A DNA stretch of 64,000 nt from Pseudomonadales bacterium. GTDB lineage: Bacteria; Pseudomonadota; Gammaproteobacteria; Pseudomonadales; Azotimanducaceae. The DNA lies in NCBI GenBank assembly GCA_028281885.1, contig JANQJA010000020.1, forward strand, positions 124,001-188,000. The letters are read 5' to 3'. The position numbers and the translations under genes were made by a program. Below the pieces are notes generated by a model. It had not been told where the DNA came from. It saw only the letters and a list, made by a program, of their open reading frames with translations, and did not search any database. This document shows positions 1-9,092 of this stretch, piece after piece. How positions within the stretch are numbered: the first letter of the stretch is position 1; every line of letters starts with the position of its first letter.

Positions 1-1698
1 GATGCGAATCACTGCCTGGTCATCGGCTTCTGTCAGTTGTACGCGTACGGTGGTGTTTGCCGTCGCAAAATCCATCGCGTTGCTGACCAGTTTGTCCAAC
101 AACTGATTGATCAGCTCTGGCAGTCCAAGGATGCGATCAAATTTGCCTGACACTTCCAGTGAAAATGCCTGGTCGGGATAAGCGACTTCATAGCCGCGCA
201 TACATCCCTCAACGACAGCGGTAATGTCGAAATATTCATAGTCACCAGGTTCCAGGCTCTGCTCCAGTCGACTTGCCTCAGACATCGCAGTGAGGATTGT
301 CCCGAGTCTGCTGGCGCCTTCTTTTGCCCGTTGGATATAGATGTTGTTCTCGCTGTCGCTGCTCTCCATGGTGAGATGATCGAGTGATGAGTTCACGATC
401 GTCAGCGGTGTCCGCAGCTCGTGTGACAGCCGTCGCGACATCTGCTCCAGATGTCTGATGCGCTCGTTGAGCTGAGTCATGTCTTCTTCAAGTCCCGACA
501 ACGGGTCGGCGACATCAGACGGGGGTGTTCTGGGCGCGGTTTGTAACCGGCGAATGCGAGCGTTGAAGCGTGCTGCGAAGATGAAAAGTGCCAGCGCGGC
601 CACGGCGGTATATATCAGGGTCAGGATAATAATCAGCCGGATGGTCTGACTGCGGGCGTCAGTGACAGCGTTGGTGTTCCGGCTGGCAATGAGCGTGCCA
701 CTCGCATCTCCGGTTGTGCTCACCACGGCCGCTGCCGCGGCCAGTAGAGTCTGTCCCTCGCCAGACGACGTCATGGCGACCGTGTCGGTAATAGGAATGA
801 TCCCGGGCCGGGTCGCCATGGTTGTGCCTGCCCGTTTACGACCCTCAGCGTCAAGTAATACCAGTTGCAGTTCGCCTGCGCCGAGACTGTCGAGCAGACC
901 GTTGAGCGATTGCTGTGGCAGGATGATTCGACCGATGTCTTCCGCATAGGTGGTACTGGCCGATCCGATAGAGACACGAGGTTGCCGCGCTGCGGCGTCG
1001 TCAATGTCCGTGACGCTAATGGCGAATTGCGAGCTGACCAGCGGCAACGGGATCCTGATTTCGACGTCATAACCTGACGCAGTTTCCCGCCACCAGGCCT
1101 CGATGTTATCGACGGGGCGCAGGGCCCGGCTGCCCTGGTCGGGTCCAGCGACTTCAAACACGGTGGCAACACCTGATTCAGCGGGTGCAAGCGTGTAGCG
1201 TGTGAATCGCCCGGACGGTGCGATGGTCGCGAACTGGACGTGATCGTTCCTGTGTACGCTAAGGCTGCCAGGTTCGCGGTAGATCACCACATCGTCGGTG
1301 GCGCGAAGATAGAGAAACAGATCGTTACCCTGGACCGCCGAGATGACATCAAACTGGAGTGACTCATCGTCGTACGGCTCGTTCACTTCCAGTGTATGTT
1401 GGATACCGTAACTTTCACGCCGATTGGTCAGTTCGCCGTAATCCTCATCGACGCCATCGACGGTTATCCAATTGTTGGCGGTATGAGCAAAGAGCGCATT
1501 GCCTGCAACGGGGAGGAGCGTCTCGCGGACCTCTGTGTGTTGGCTGAGCTGGGTTGCAATCAGGCGAGTCAGTCGCGCGAGTCCCTGTTGCTCCTGTTCG
1601 GCAACGATGGACTCGTAGCCCCGCAACAATGGGATAGACAACAGGCCGACGAGGATGAGAGGCAGGCAGGCGAGCAGAACTCCCGGCAGTGGTTTCAT
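1..1698 (-). CDS. pdsS: Sensor histidine kinase, PdsS-like (C-terminus beyond window)
   Basis: Membrane sensor kinase that should phosphorylate the adjacent PdsR regulator. I translated 566 codons from the ATG at 1698; the gene runs off the left edge. Visible parts are an N-terminal membrane helix (about residues 4-24), a long periplasmic region of roughly 320 residues with a beta-rich, CBM9/DOMON-like stretch, a second helix near residues 350-370, a coiled HAMP-like linker, and the dimerisation box SRRLSHELRTPL with His426. The start of the ATPase domain follows (ELINQLLDKLVSNAMDFA, an N-box). The ATG overlaps the pdsR stop as ATGA, so both are co-translated. The large periplasmic region and the partner regulator fit the histidine kinase of the proteobacterial dedicated sortase system. 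The Pds assignment is family knowledge plus context; sensor kinase identity is firm. Confidence 0.82.
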   Translation of the reverse strand, partial: MKPLPGVLLACLPLILVGLLSIPLLRGYESIVAEQEQQGLARLTRLIATQLSQHTEVRETLLPVAGNALFAHTANNWITVDGVDEDYGELTNRRESYGIQHTLEVNEPYDDESLQFDVISAVQGNDLFLYLRATDDVVIYREPGSLSVHRNDHVQFATIAPSGRFTRYTLAPAESGVATVFEVAGPDQGSRALRPVDNIEAWWRETASGYDVEIRIPLPLVSSQFAISVTDIDDAAARQPRVSIGSASTTYAEDIGRIILPQQSLNGLLDSLGAGELQLVLLDAEGRKRAGTTMATRPGIIPITDTVAMTSSGEGQTLLAAAAAVVSTTGDASGTLIASRNTNAVTDARSQTIRLIIILTLIYTAVAALALFIFAARFNARIRRLQTAPRTPPSDVADPLSGLEEDMTQLNERIRHLEQMSRRLSHELRTPLTIVNSSLDHLTMESSDSENNIYIQRAKEGASRLGTILTAMSEASRLEQSLEPGDYEYFDITAVVEGCMRGYEVAYPDQAFSLEVSGKFDRILGLPELINQLLDKLVSNAMDFATANTTVRVQLTEADDQAVIRI

Positions 1699-2393
1699 TG
1701 CTCGAGCGGCTTCCAGCGATAGCCCATGCCGTAAACGGTTTCGATCTGATCGAACGAGTTATCGATGGCCTGGAATTTTCGCCGGATTCGTTTGATATGT
1801 GACGTGATGGTTGTGTCATCAACCACCATCTTTGATTCCTGCATCAGCTGATCCCGACTCTTCACATGTCCAGGTCGGTGAACCAGTGAGTGGACCATCC
1901 AGAACTCGGTCAGGGTGAGTGGAACGACCTGACCCTGCCACTGGCAGCAGATGCGACTGGCATCGACACTGACGTTGCCCCGGGTGATGACTTCATCTGC
2001 CTGGGGATGACTGGCCAGGGCTTCGGTCCGCCGAAACAGCGCCGCGATGCGAGCGATCAGATGAGGCAGTGATACGTCCTTGGTGAGGTAGTCATCGGCG
2101 CCCATTCTCAGTCCGCTGACAATATCGAAATCACTATCGCGGGCGCTGAGAAAAATGATCGGCAGGGTTGCTGACTTTGATCGCAACCACTGGCAAAGCG
2201 TGAAACCACCGTCAATTTCCTGGCCGAGGCCAATGTCGATCACCGCCAGATCAGGCAGCTGACTTGCCATGGCGGCTTCCGCGCTTTTTCGGTCAGTGTA
2301 GGCACTGACGCGATACCCCTGTTTCTCAAACACGTCCGAGTAGTTCTGTCGCAGGGTCGCATTGTCCTCGATGATCGCGATGTGGTAGGTCAT
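1695..2393 (-). CDS. pdsR: Response regulator, OmpR type, PdsR-like
   Basis: Two-component response regulator of 232 residues. The receiver domain starts MTYHIAIIEDN with the acidic pocket Glu-Asp, has the phospho-acceptor Asp in LAVIDIG and the conserved Lys in LTKD. A winged-helix DNA-binding domain of the OmpR class follows (TITSHIKRIRRKF, then VYGMGYRWK). I chose the ATG at 2393 rather than one 30 bases upstream because the receiver fold begins there; neither start has a strong Shine-Dalgarno site. It is the first gene of a two-gene unit with the sensor kinase and is divergent from pdsO, its likely target. The C-terminal wording closely matches what I know of the dedicated-sortase regulator family, but no search was run. 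Confidence 0.85.
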   Translation of the reverse strand: MTYHIAIIEDNATLRQNYSDVFEKQGYRVSAYTDRKSAEAAMASQLPDLAVIDIGLGQEIDGGFTLCQWLRSKSATLPIIFLSARDSDFDIVSGLRMGADDYLTKDVSLPHLIARIAALFRRTEALASHPQADEVITRGNVSVDASRICCQWQGQVVPLTLTEFWMVHSLVHRPGHVKSRDQLMQESKMVVDDTTITSHIKRIRRKFQAIDNSFDQIETVYGMGYRWKPLEQ

Positions 2394-2570
2394 GGGCGGA
2401 AATATACACGATGCCCAGGGCATTCAGGTCGTGTCGGCCGAAAAGCCATTTTGTTGCCACAATTCATCAGCAGATTGCAGTTTTTGCTCCACCGGACAGC
2501 CAGCGTGGCGTCGTTGAATGATCCTCAGCATCAGGTGATGCCATCAACGGTAATCAAAGGAGAGCATGTT

Positions 2571-3281
2571 ATGAATTTCAGTGGTTTGAATAAAGCGATC
2601 GCCATCTGTGCGTTGACCGGAATGGGTTCCACGGCACTGGCAGCGAGCGCCGATACCCTGCCGGAGGAAAAGCGGGGAGCAGTGATCGGCGGTATTCTCG
2701 GTGCCGGTGTCGGGGGACCTTTCGGTGCAGGCGTGGGCGCCATCCTCGGTGGTGGTCTGGTGGGGAAAGCAGTGGGCGTCCAACGTATCAACCGGGAAAT
2801 GGCGGCCGACCTGGCCAGTCTGAAAACGAAAGGCGCCGCAGAGCGCGGCCAGCTGCGACGTCAGGTCCGTTCGCTTGAGCGAGCCCTGGCGTCTGCCCAG
2901 GAAAGCGCACAGGTAACTACCAAACCACCAGCGCTGCCGATCCAGTTCCGCACCGCATCCAGTGGGCTTGAGCCTCACTATCAGGCGGAATTGTCTCAGG
3001 TTGCCGCAGCGGTAACACAGCATCCGGGTGTGACAGTAAAACTGGAGGGCTATGCAGATCGTCGCGGTGCCGAGGACTACAACCTGACTTTGTCACAGCA
3101 GCGAGTGGACGCGGTGAAGGAGTTTTTGGTAGCCCAGGGTGTGCCGGAAGCACAGATTGCGACACACGCCTATGGAGAAACCATGCCGGTAAACATTGAG
3201 GCGACGCCGGAAGACCATTTCTTCGACCGACGTGTCGTTCTTCAGGTCACTGTTAACGACATGCCTGTGGCATCTCGTTAG
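2571..3281 (+). CDS. pdsO: Sortase-associated OmpA-like protein, PdsO-like
   Basis: Exported OmpA-family protein of 236 residues. It has a signal peptide ending near ALAASA, then a glycine-zipper hairpin (GGILGAGVGGPFGAGVGAIL, about residues 42-61) able to insert in a membrane, a short coiled coil, and a C-terminal OmpA-like peptidoglycan-binding domain (LEGYADRRGAEDYN, SQQRVDAVKEFL). Start at 2571 follows AAAGGAG eight bases upstream; the open frame extends further upstream but has no better site. The glycine-zipper plus OmpA architecture beside a PdsS/PdsR-like pair is the pattern of PdsO. I see no LPXTG motif, so it is probably an accessory envelope anchor rather than the sortase substrate. 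A rho-independent terminator follows directly. Confidence 0.8.
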   Translation: MNFSGLNKAIAICALTGMGSTALAASADTLPEEKRGAVIGGILGAGVGGPFGAGVGAILGGGLVGKAVGVQRINREMAADLASLKTKGAAERGQLRRQVRSLERALASAQESAQVTTKPPALPIQFRTASSGLEPHYQAELSQVAAAVTQHPGVTVKLEGYADRRGAEDYNLTLSQQRVDAVKEFLVAQGVPEAQIATHAYGETMPVNIEATPEDHFFDRRVVLQVTVNDMPVASR

Positions 3282-3287
3282 GACTGG

Positions 3288-3324
3288 ATTGGGAACGAAT
3301 CATCAGATCCGTTCCCAATTTTTT
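3288..3324 (+). terminator. Rho-independent terminator after pdsO
   Basis: A perfect ten-base stem, ATTGGGAACG (3288-3297) pairing with CGTTCCCAAT (3310-3319), encloses a 12-base loop and is followed by a T run to 3324. It sits seven bases after the pdsO stop and abuts the stop of the convergent cold-shock gene. Confidence 0.9.
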
Positions 3325-3532
3325 AGAGCGGTTTAACGTTCTGTGCCTGTGGCCCTTTCGGGCCTTGTCCGATGGTGAACTCAACCTGCTGGCCGTCAGC
3401 GAGCGTCTTGAATCCGTCGGATTGAATTGCGCTGAAATGGACGAATACATCCGGTCCATTTGCTTGTTCGATAAAGCCAAAGCCCTTGGATTCGTTGAAG
3501 AACTTAACTTTGCCGGTAATTGTTTCAGACAT
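3323..3532 (-). CDS. Cold-shock protein, CspA family
   Basis: Single-domain nucleic-acid chaperone of 69 residues, the full family length. The RNA-binding motifs RNP1 (KGFGFIEQ) and RNP2 (VFVHFSAI) are both present inside an OB fold ([15 protein letters not shown]), so it should bind single-stranded RNA and melt secondary structure. It is a lone gene that ends against the pdsO terminator. About 200 bases lie upstream before the ferredoxin gene, long enough for the structured 5' leader common in this family, but I cannot show cold induction from sequence. Paralogues in the CspA/CspD group cannot be told apart here. Confidence 0.93.
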   Translation of the reverse strand: MSETITGKVKFFNESKGFGFIEQANGPDVFVHFSAIQSDGFKTLADGQQVEFTIGQGPKGPQAQNVKPL

Positions 3533-3731
3533 GTGTCTTGGGTCCTGATCTTTTATTGATACGTGCTGAAAGTGGAACTTAAGTACAGGACGAGAACACT
3601 GATGGGGCTATCGTAACGCTGGACAACATGCCGCACTTCGCAGCAGGAACACCTTATACGCCTGAAACCGCAGAATCCAGCAAAAAAGAGGGCGCAGGGG
3701 CTCATTTGTCAGAATTCTATTGTGCGACGCG

Positions 3732-4097
<366 letters not shown>

Positions 4098-4177
4098 TCA
4101 AAATAACTTGCTGAGTATATAGGCACTCGGTTAACGAAAAAGGTGAAAACCGGACAAATCACGTCGAATCGGGCCGT

Positions 4178-5320
4178 TCAACGGAGCTGGCGGAAACAGC
4201 CCCGGACCTCATCGACAAAGCTCTCGGGCTGCTCGAAGGCAGCAAAGTGGCCACCCTTGTCCAGTGCATTGTAGTGAATGAGCTTTGGGTAGCGAACCCT
4301 GGCCCAGCGTTCCGAGCATCGAAAGATCTCGTGGGGGAACACGCTGCAGCCGACGGGAATCTGGATGGGATCTGCGCTGCGGGTGCGGAAACTCTCCCAA
4401 TACAGCCGCGCGGAAGATGCGCCGGCGTTGGTCAGCCAGTACAGCATGATGTTGTCCAGCATCTCGTCCCGGGTCAGCGCGTTTTCCGGATGTCCGTCAC
4501 AATCGGTCCAGGCCCAGAATTTCTCGAGTATCCAGGCCAGTTGGCCCACCGGTGAGTCGGCCAGGCCATAGCCGAGGGTCTGGGGTCGGGTGCTCTGCTG
4601 CTTCGAGTATCCTGAGTCCCAGTCCTGATAATAACGCATGGATTCCAGCGCGCCTTGTTCAAACTCAGTCAGGTTCTCTGCTTCCGGGCTGCCCGGGTTG
4701 GGACGAGCCAGCGGCATATTGACGTGTATCCCGAGACAGGTGTCTGAATGCTGCAGGGCAATGTCATGAGTCACGATCGAACCCCAGTCACCACCCTGGG
4801 CGAAATACTGACGATAGCCCAGCCGCTGCATCAGTTCGTTCCAGGCATCAGCGGTACGTGAGGTCGTCCAGCCGGTCGCTTCAGGTTTGCCGGAGAATCC
4901 GTAGCCGGGCAATGATGGCAGGACCAGATGAAACGCGTCTGCCGCTTCACCACCATGGCTTGCCGGGTCGACCAGCGGGCCGATGACCTTCAGAAATTCA
5001 ATGATCGAACCGGGCCAGCCATGGGTCATGATCAGGGGCCTTGCGTGCGCCTCCGGGGACTCAATGTGTAGAAAATGAACATCGAGCCCGTTGATCTCCG
5101 TCAGGTAGCCGCTCCACTGGTTGAGTTTGTCCTCGCACGTGCGCCAGTTGTAATCCGTTAGCCAATATTCAGCGATTTCCTTGACGTAATCGAGCGGCAC
5201 ACCCTGGGTCCAGTCTTCGGGCGTTTCCCGGTTGGGCCATCGAGTGCGTGCGAGTCGTTCGCGAAGATCCTGCAGGTCTTCGTCGGCTACGTGGATGGAG
5301 AAAGGCCTGATGTCGGACAT
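4178..5320 (-). CDS. Epoxide hydrolase, EHN family alpha/beta hydrolase
   Basis: About 380 residues, the usual size for bacterial microsomal-type epoxide hydrolases. An N-terminal EHN domain (IRPFSIHVADEDLQDLRERL) wraps the alpha/beta hydrolase fold. Visible catalytic features are the oxyanion motif HGWPGS, the nucleophile elbow GGDWGS with its Asp, and the His in KGGHFAAFEQPE. It should open epoxides to diols in the cytoplasm. The frame opens at 5356, but I prefer the ATG at 5320 because the EHN domain starts there; the longer form would add 12 residues. It precedes the P450-type ferredoxin on the same strand, compatible with a detoxification role. Confidence 0.9.
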   Translation of the reverse strand: MSDIRPFSIHVADEDLQDLRERLARTRWPNRETPEDWTQGVPLDYVKEIAEYWLTDYNWRTCEDKLNQWSGYLTEINGLDVHFLHIESPEAHARPLIMTHGWPGSIIEFLKVIGPLVDPASHGGEAADAFHLVLPSLPGYGFSGKPEATGWTTSRTADAWNELMQRLGYRQYFAQGGDWGSIVTHDIALQHSDTCLGIHVNMPLARPNPGSPEAENLTEFEQGALESMRYYQDWDSGYSKQQSTRPQTLGYGLADSPVGQLAWILEKFWAWTDCDGHPENALTRDEMLDNIMLYWLTNAGASSARLYWESFRTRSADPIQIPVGCSVFPHEIFRCSERWARVRYPKLIHYNALDKGGHFAAFEQPESFVDEVRGCFRQLR

Positions 5321-5439
5321 GGATTTGTCTCGCCGGTTTTCGCTCAAGGCGGACATCCTACCGGTATTGACTACTTGATAGCGAATGGGGCGGGCCTCGC
5401 CTATGATGAAAATATCGACAGCACGAACGAGAAAGTGTG

Positions 5440-6363
5440 ATGACGATTGGCCTGGGACTTGGAATATCCCGATTTCCGTTTGAATCGGCGAGCGGTTACT
5501 GGCGTTGGGTGGAGTTGTGCGAGGCGGGGGGTGTGAACTCTATCTGGCAGACCGATCGTCTCGTGTCGAAGGAACCCATGCTTGAGTGCGTTGCGACGAT
5601 GGCCGCGATCGCGGGCGCGACTGAGCGTATCCGTTTTGGGATGAACGTCGCGTCCATTGCGCTTCGCGATCCTTTGCTGACCGCGAAACAGCTCGCCACG
5701 ATCGATTTGCTGAGTAATGGCCGCCTGTTACCGGCTTTCGGTATCGGCAGTGCACTGAGTCGCGATTACAAGGCGACGGGTACACCGACCCGACGCCGGG
5801 GCAAGCGTGCCAACGAGGCTCTTGAGCTGGTTGCCCGCCTCTGGACTGAAGAGTCTGTCACCTTCGAGGGGGAATTCTTCACCTATCGCGATGCCTGCAT
5901 CTCGCCGAAACCCGTCAACGACCGGATTCCGCTCTGGATTGGTGGGTCCAGCGAGGTGGCGATGAAGCGGACAGCGAAATACGGTACCGGCTGGCTGGGC
6001 GGTGTCGATTCGCCAGAGCAATCCAGACGCGTTGTTGATGGCATCAAGCTGGCCCTCAGGGAAACGGGCCGTACTATCGATGAAGATCACTATGGCGCTA
6101 CCTTCTCCTTTCGTCTGGGTTCGCCGGAGGAAGCTGTTGCGAAGAAAGCAGCGGGAGGGTTGAGGGCGAGGACCGGAGGCAAGGATCCGCGGCGATTTAT
6201 GGTGGCGGGCAGTGCCGATGAAGTGGTTGCCCGTATCGAAGAATATATCGATGCCGGATGTGAGAAGTTTGTGATGTTGCCGCTGTCGACGGGTGATGAG
6301 GATATGCTGGAACAGACGCGCCGGTTTATCGCCGAGGTGCAGCCGGTTTTTTTGGGGAGATAG
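5440..6363 (+). CDS. LLM-class (luciferase-like) flavin oxidoreductase
   Basis: TIM-barrel oxidoreductase of about 307 residues using FMN or F420. Recognisable family segments are the N-terminal strand (TIGLGLGISRFPF), the LAYTIDLLSNGR-like segment ATIDLLSNGRLLPAFGIG, the conserved PLWIGGSSEVAMKR block and a C-terminal coenzyme-pocket region. The substrate cannot be deduced. A GTG at 5437 and an ATG at 5440 overlap in frame; I chose the ATG, preceded by GAGAAA. It diverges from the epoxide hydrolase by about 120 bases. The end of the gene lies in a short tandem duplication that copies its stop codon. Confidence 0.88.
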   Translation: MTIGLGLGISRFPFESASGYWRWVELCEAGGVNSIWQTDRLVSKEPMLECVATMAAIAGATERIRFGMNVASIALRDPLLTAKQLATIDLLSNGRLLPAFGIGSALSRDYKATGTPTRRRGKRANEALELVARLWTEESVTFEGEFFTYRDACISPKPVNDRIPLWIGGSSEVAMKRTAKYGTGWLGGVDSPEQSRRVVDGIKLALRETGRTIDEDHYGATFSFRLGSPEEAVAKKAAGGLRARTGGKDPRRFMVAGSADEVVARIEEYIDAGCEKFVMLPLSTGDEDMLEQTRRFIAEVQPVFLGR

Positions 6364-6380
6364 TTTTGGGGGAGATAGTT
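6352..6380. repeat. Tandem duplication over a stop codon
   Basis: Two near-identical units, TTGGGGAGATAGTT (6352-6365) and TTGGGGGAGATAGTT (6366-6380), sit head to tail and copy the stop codon of the upstream oxidoreductase. It looks like replication slippage and leaves the protein unchanged. Confidence 0.7.
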
Positions 6381-6398
6381 CGGGTCGATAAGCACCTG

Positions 6399-6770
6399 TT
6401 ACTCAAGATGGGCAAGCACATCTCGAAATTGTTCGACGATCTCTTCTTCCAGGTAATCCCTGAATTCGCCGGCGTCGAACCAGATACCGGAACAGTCTGG
6501 ACATGATTCGAAGGTAATGACGTGGCCATCGTCATTTGCCACCTCGCGCATGGGGATCTCGCAGCGGGGGCAGTCGATGGCACGAATCCGGTCATATTGG
6601 GAACCTGCGAACTCATCGCCAATGTCGATCGATTCTGCCCCTTCGAACTTGCGCAGGTCATCGGCCTCCAGCCGGTCGAAGAACAGACCGAAGCATCGCG
6701 TACAACGATCGACCTCGATTCCAGAATGCTCGATGATCATCATCTTGGCCTGGCATTTCGGACACTGCAT
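6399..6770 (-). CDS. Double zinc-ribbon protein (zf-TFIIB type)
   Basis: Small protein of 123 residues with two copies of a zinc ribbon: CPKCQAKM...DRCTRCFGLFFDRLE in the first half and CPRCEIPM...ESCPDCSGIWFDAGE in the second. Each has two CxxC pairs followed by an aromatic-Asp motif, the hallmark of the TFIIB-type zinc-finger family common in proteobacteria. The biochemical role of that family is not established; nucleic-acid or protein binding is assumed. The tandem arrangement suggests internal duplication. It lies convergent to the luciferase-like gene. Confidence 0.85.
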   Translation of the reverse strand: MQCPKCQAKMMIIEHSGIEVDRCTRCFGLFFDRLEADDLRKFEGAESIDIGDEFAGSQYDRIRAIDCPRCEIPMREVANDDGHVITFESCPDCSGIWFDAGEFRDYLEEEIVEQFRDVLAHLE

Positions 6771-6840
6771 GGTAAACCCGCATATTCGAAGGTTGCCCTG
6801 ACGCTATAATAGCTCCCGACACTCAATCGACAACTAATTA

Positions 6841-7047
6841 ATGTCTTCCGATAGACAAGACTCAAAAACGGGAATCTTCTACGTGCAGGATCCGGCAGGC
6901 ATTGTCGTCATGCAGGACGGCGTTGAGATGTTCAGGTACCGGTCAAAAGAAGAGCTCGTCGAGACGCACATCAAGGCGATGGCCGCGCTTGAGCGTGAGA
7001 TGAACACGCTGCTGGAGAGCCATTACCGAGACGATGGCGCTGACTGA
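6841..7047 (+). CDS. Small conserved-looking protein of unknown function
   Basis: A 68-residue charged protein with no signal peptide or membrane helix: a short beta-like first half (GIFYVQDPAGIVVMQDGVEMF) and an amphipathic helix in the second half. A TATAAT hexamer lies at 6805-6810, about 30 bases upstream of the ATG, without a convincing -35 box. It is divergent from the zinc-ribbon gene. I do not recognise a family. Codon use resembles neighbours and the frame is free of stops in a region with no competing gene, so I accept it as real at moderate confidence. Confidence 0.6.
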   Translation: MSSDRQDSKTGIFYVQDPAGIVVMQDGVEMFRYRSKEELVETHIKAMAALEREMNTLLESHYRDDGAD

Positions 7048-7152
7048 CTGTCTGCGGCCTATCGGTTGTAAAGGTGGCTCACCTGGCGTCTGTGCCAGCA
7101 GGCCCTGATCGGCAGGGCTGATCCATTGGTGCGGTCGAACCAGGCCCGTATC

Positions 7153-7401
7153 TCATCTCACGATCCGTACGCGGACACAGGTGGAATGGACCAATGGGTC
7201 GACGTTGTCGAGATAGTGATGTCGGATGTCCTCGATCTTTAGATGTCGGTGCAGCTCGATGCTGTGGCCGACCTGCAATGTGATCCATTGTGCGAGCGTT
7301 TCTTCGTCCGTGGGGGTCAGTGCGATCTGGTCATTAAAGTCCTTGATAAAAGGATGGCTCTTGTATGACTCAAGATAGAGTTCCAGGCGTTCCACTGCCA
7401 T
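7153..7401 (-). CDS. Small protein of unknown function
   Basis: An 82-residue frame starting MAVERLELYLESY. I chose the ATG at 7401 because AGGGA precedes it at a suitable distance; the open frame extends to 7500 with poorer sequence. The product is mostly helical, His-rich in the second half (HRHLKIEDIRHHYLDN), with no export signal. No family is recognised. It lies downstream of tesB on the same strand, separated by about 170 bases. It could be a real small gene or a chance frame; composition favours the former. Confidence 0.5.
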   Translation of the reverse strand: MAVERLELYLESYKSHPFIKDFNDQIALTPTDEETLAQWITLQVGHSIELHRHLKIEDIRHHYLDNVDPLVHSTCVRVRIVR

Positions 7402-7568
7402 GAGATGTCCCTGTTGTTGTGGACCGGAGGTGGATTCAATCAGCGAACGACCGGACATGTTGTGAGGCTGTTCACAGTTTCCGGGGATAAGAGGGGACAT
7501 TCGGTCCGGCGTGTGAAGTCGGTCACATCTCGGCCTGACCGACCACGCTTTACTTCAGCCGGGGCGCA

Positions 7569-8432
7569 TTACTCTCGCATCACGCGCATCAGACCTTCCT
7601 GCAAGGCAGAAGCAAGCAGGGTGCCGTCCTCCGTGTAGAAAGAACCGCGATTCATGCCTCGCGTCGCATTGCTGCTCGGGGTGTCCTTGACGAACAGGAT
7701 CCAGCCGCTGAGGTCGGCCTCTCGATGAAACCAGACTGCGTGATCGAGACTCGCCATCTGCAGCCGGTTGCGGTCGAATTTCTTCAGATGTGGTACCAGT
7801 GACGCTGCAAGCAGCCCCATATCGGTTGCATAGGTCAGCAGCCCCTGCGTGTGCTGGCCGATTTCTTCCCTGGTCAGTTTGAATCGAAGCCACAGTGGAT
7901 TCATGTTGTTATCCGGTCGCGGCTTGTCAAAAGGATAGACGGTTCGCGTTTCTATGGTTCGTGTCAGGCGTGACCAGCCCGGGATTCTGGGATCTCCCGG
8001 TTCCAGTCGTTTTGCGATTTCGACGTCCGATTCAAGTTCGTCTGGCCCTGGGAAATCGCCCACATCAATCTGGTGGCTCAGCCCCGGTTCGTTGACATGG
8101 AACGAGGCATCCATCGAGAAGATCGCCTCACCGTTCTGTATGGCGACGATGCGTCTCGTCGTGAAGCTGCGGCCGTCGCGTATTCGTTCGATGCGATATA
8201 CGACAGGTATGTCTACCCGACCGGGACGCAGGAAGTAGGCGTGCAGTGAATGGCAGTTTCGGCCCTGATCGACCGTGTGTTTTGCAGCAGTTAGCGATTG
8301 TGACAGCACCTGTCCGCCGAACAATCGACCACGGGATCTCTTGGGGTACTGATTCTGACCGCGGAACAGGTTGTCGTCGATCTGCTCCAGGTCAAGAATC
8401 CTGAGCAGGTCGTTGTCGGGTGTTTCTGTCAT
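7569..8432 (-). CDS. tesB: Acyl-CoA thioesterase II
   Basis: Double hot-dog thioesterase of 287 residues, the standard TesB length, hydrolysing medium to long acyl-CoAs in the cytoplasm. Family blocks seen are RGRLFGGQVLSQSL, HSLHAYFLRPG, DGRSFTTRRIVAIQNGE, and in the C-terminal hot-dog MASLDHAVWFHR followed by NRGSFYTEDGTLLAS. The expected active-site Asp (SLDHAVWF) is present, as in the Asp-Gln-Thr catalytic group of TesB. It stands alone and is followed by a small unknown gene. With the acyl-CoA synthetase at 18-19.6 kb it points to active fatty-acyl metabolism. Confidence 0.95.
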   Translation of the reverse strand: MTETPDNDLLRILDLEQIDDNLFRGQNQYPKRSRGRLFGGQVLSQSLTAAKHTVDQGRNCHSLHAYFLRPGRVDIPVVYRIERIRDGRSFTTRRIVAIQNGEAIFSMDASFHVNEPGLSHQIDVGDFPGPDELESDVEIAKRLEPGDPRIPGWSRLTRTIETRTVYPFDKPRPDNNMNPLWLRFKLTREEIGQHTQGLLTYATDMGLLAASLVPHLKKFDRNRLQMASLDHAVWFHREADLSGWILFVKDTPSSNATRGMNRGSFYTEDGTLLASALQEGLMRVMRE

Positions 8433-8605
8433 CGGTGCTCTCTCGGTCAGGGTCGGGAGTGTAGCAGATCGGTCAACCGGGTTGTTTCAGAGAAGCGTCA
8501 ATGTCGTTCCTTTCCTGCCACTTGATTGATGGCCGGGATCGAAGAAGTGGACGCGGGAAGATGGTGCTTTTTTGCTACGTTGCCCGTCTGTCTAACAGAC
8601 TAATG

Positions 8606-8926
8606 CTAGTTTGGCGTTGCTTTTACGGCGATGACACCGTCTTCTGTCTCAATGGGAAAGGTCTTGATCGGTTCGAACGCTGGTGGCGCGGCGACGGCAC
8701 CGTCTTTCAGGTGAAACTCCGCGCCATGATAGGGGCAGGTGATACAACCATTGTGCATGGTGCCGCCTTCAATGGTGAACTCTGCATGGGAGCAGTAGTA
8801 GCCGATCGCGTAAAGATTTCCCTCATGTCGGCAAACCAGGATTTCTTCGCCATCGAGTTCGACGTATAGCTGCTCGCCTTCCTTCACGTCTCCCTCAGCG
8901 GCGACGATGTGGAAACCTTCTTTCAT
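8606..8926 (-). CDS. Rieske-type [2Fe-2S] ferredoxin
   Basis: A 106-residue soluble Rieske protein like the ferredoxin component of ring-hydroxylating dioxygenases or the small NirD subunit. The cluster motifs are CSHAEF (Cys-x-His) and CPYHGAEF (Cys-x2-His), 19 residues apart, in the usual beta-sandwich. No oxygenase alpha subunit or reductase gene lies nearby, so the partner is unknown. A short hairpin (GTCTGT-CTA-ACAGAC, 8587-8601) lies just beyond its stop but lacks a T run, so I do not call it a terminator. Confidence 0.9.
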   Translation of the reverse strand: MKEGFHIVAAEGDVKEGEQLYVELDGEEILVCRHEGNLYAIGYYCSHAEFTIEGGTMHNGCITCPYHGAEFHLKDGAVAAPPAFEPIKTFPIETEDGVIAVKATPN

Positions 8927-9092
8927 GGATCATCTGGCCAATATCGAAAGCAGCGAATGCTGCGGGTTTTTCGCTTCCCGATCAAGTCTGTGATAACCAG
9001 GCCGTGTGCGGGGCGAGGCTTTGTTGCGATGAAGGCCTGACAAATCTGATCTGACTGTATATCGTCCTGCCATAGCATCGGAGGGGGCGTCT

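Noticed and set aside
8587-8601. Hairpin GTCTGT-CTA-ACAGAC after the Rieske gene
   Set aside because: Short stem with no T run on the transcribed strand, so not called as a terminator.
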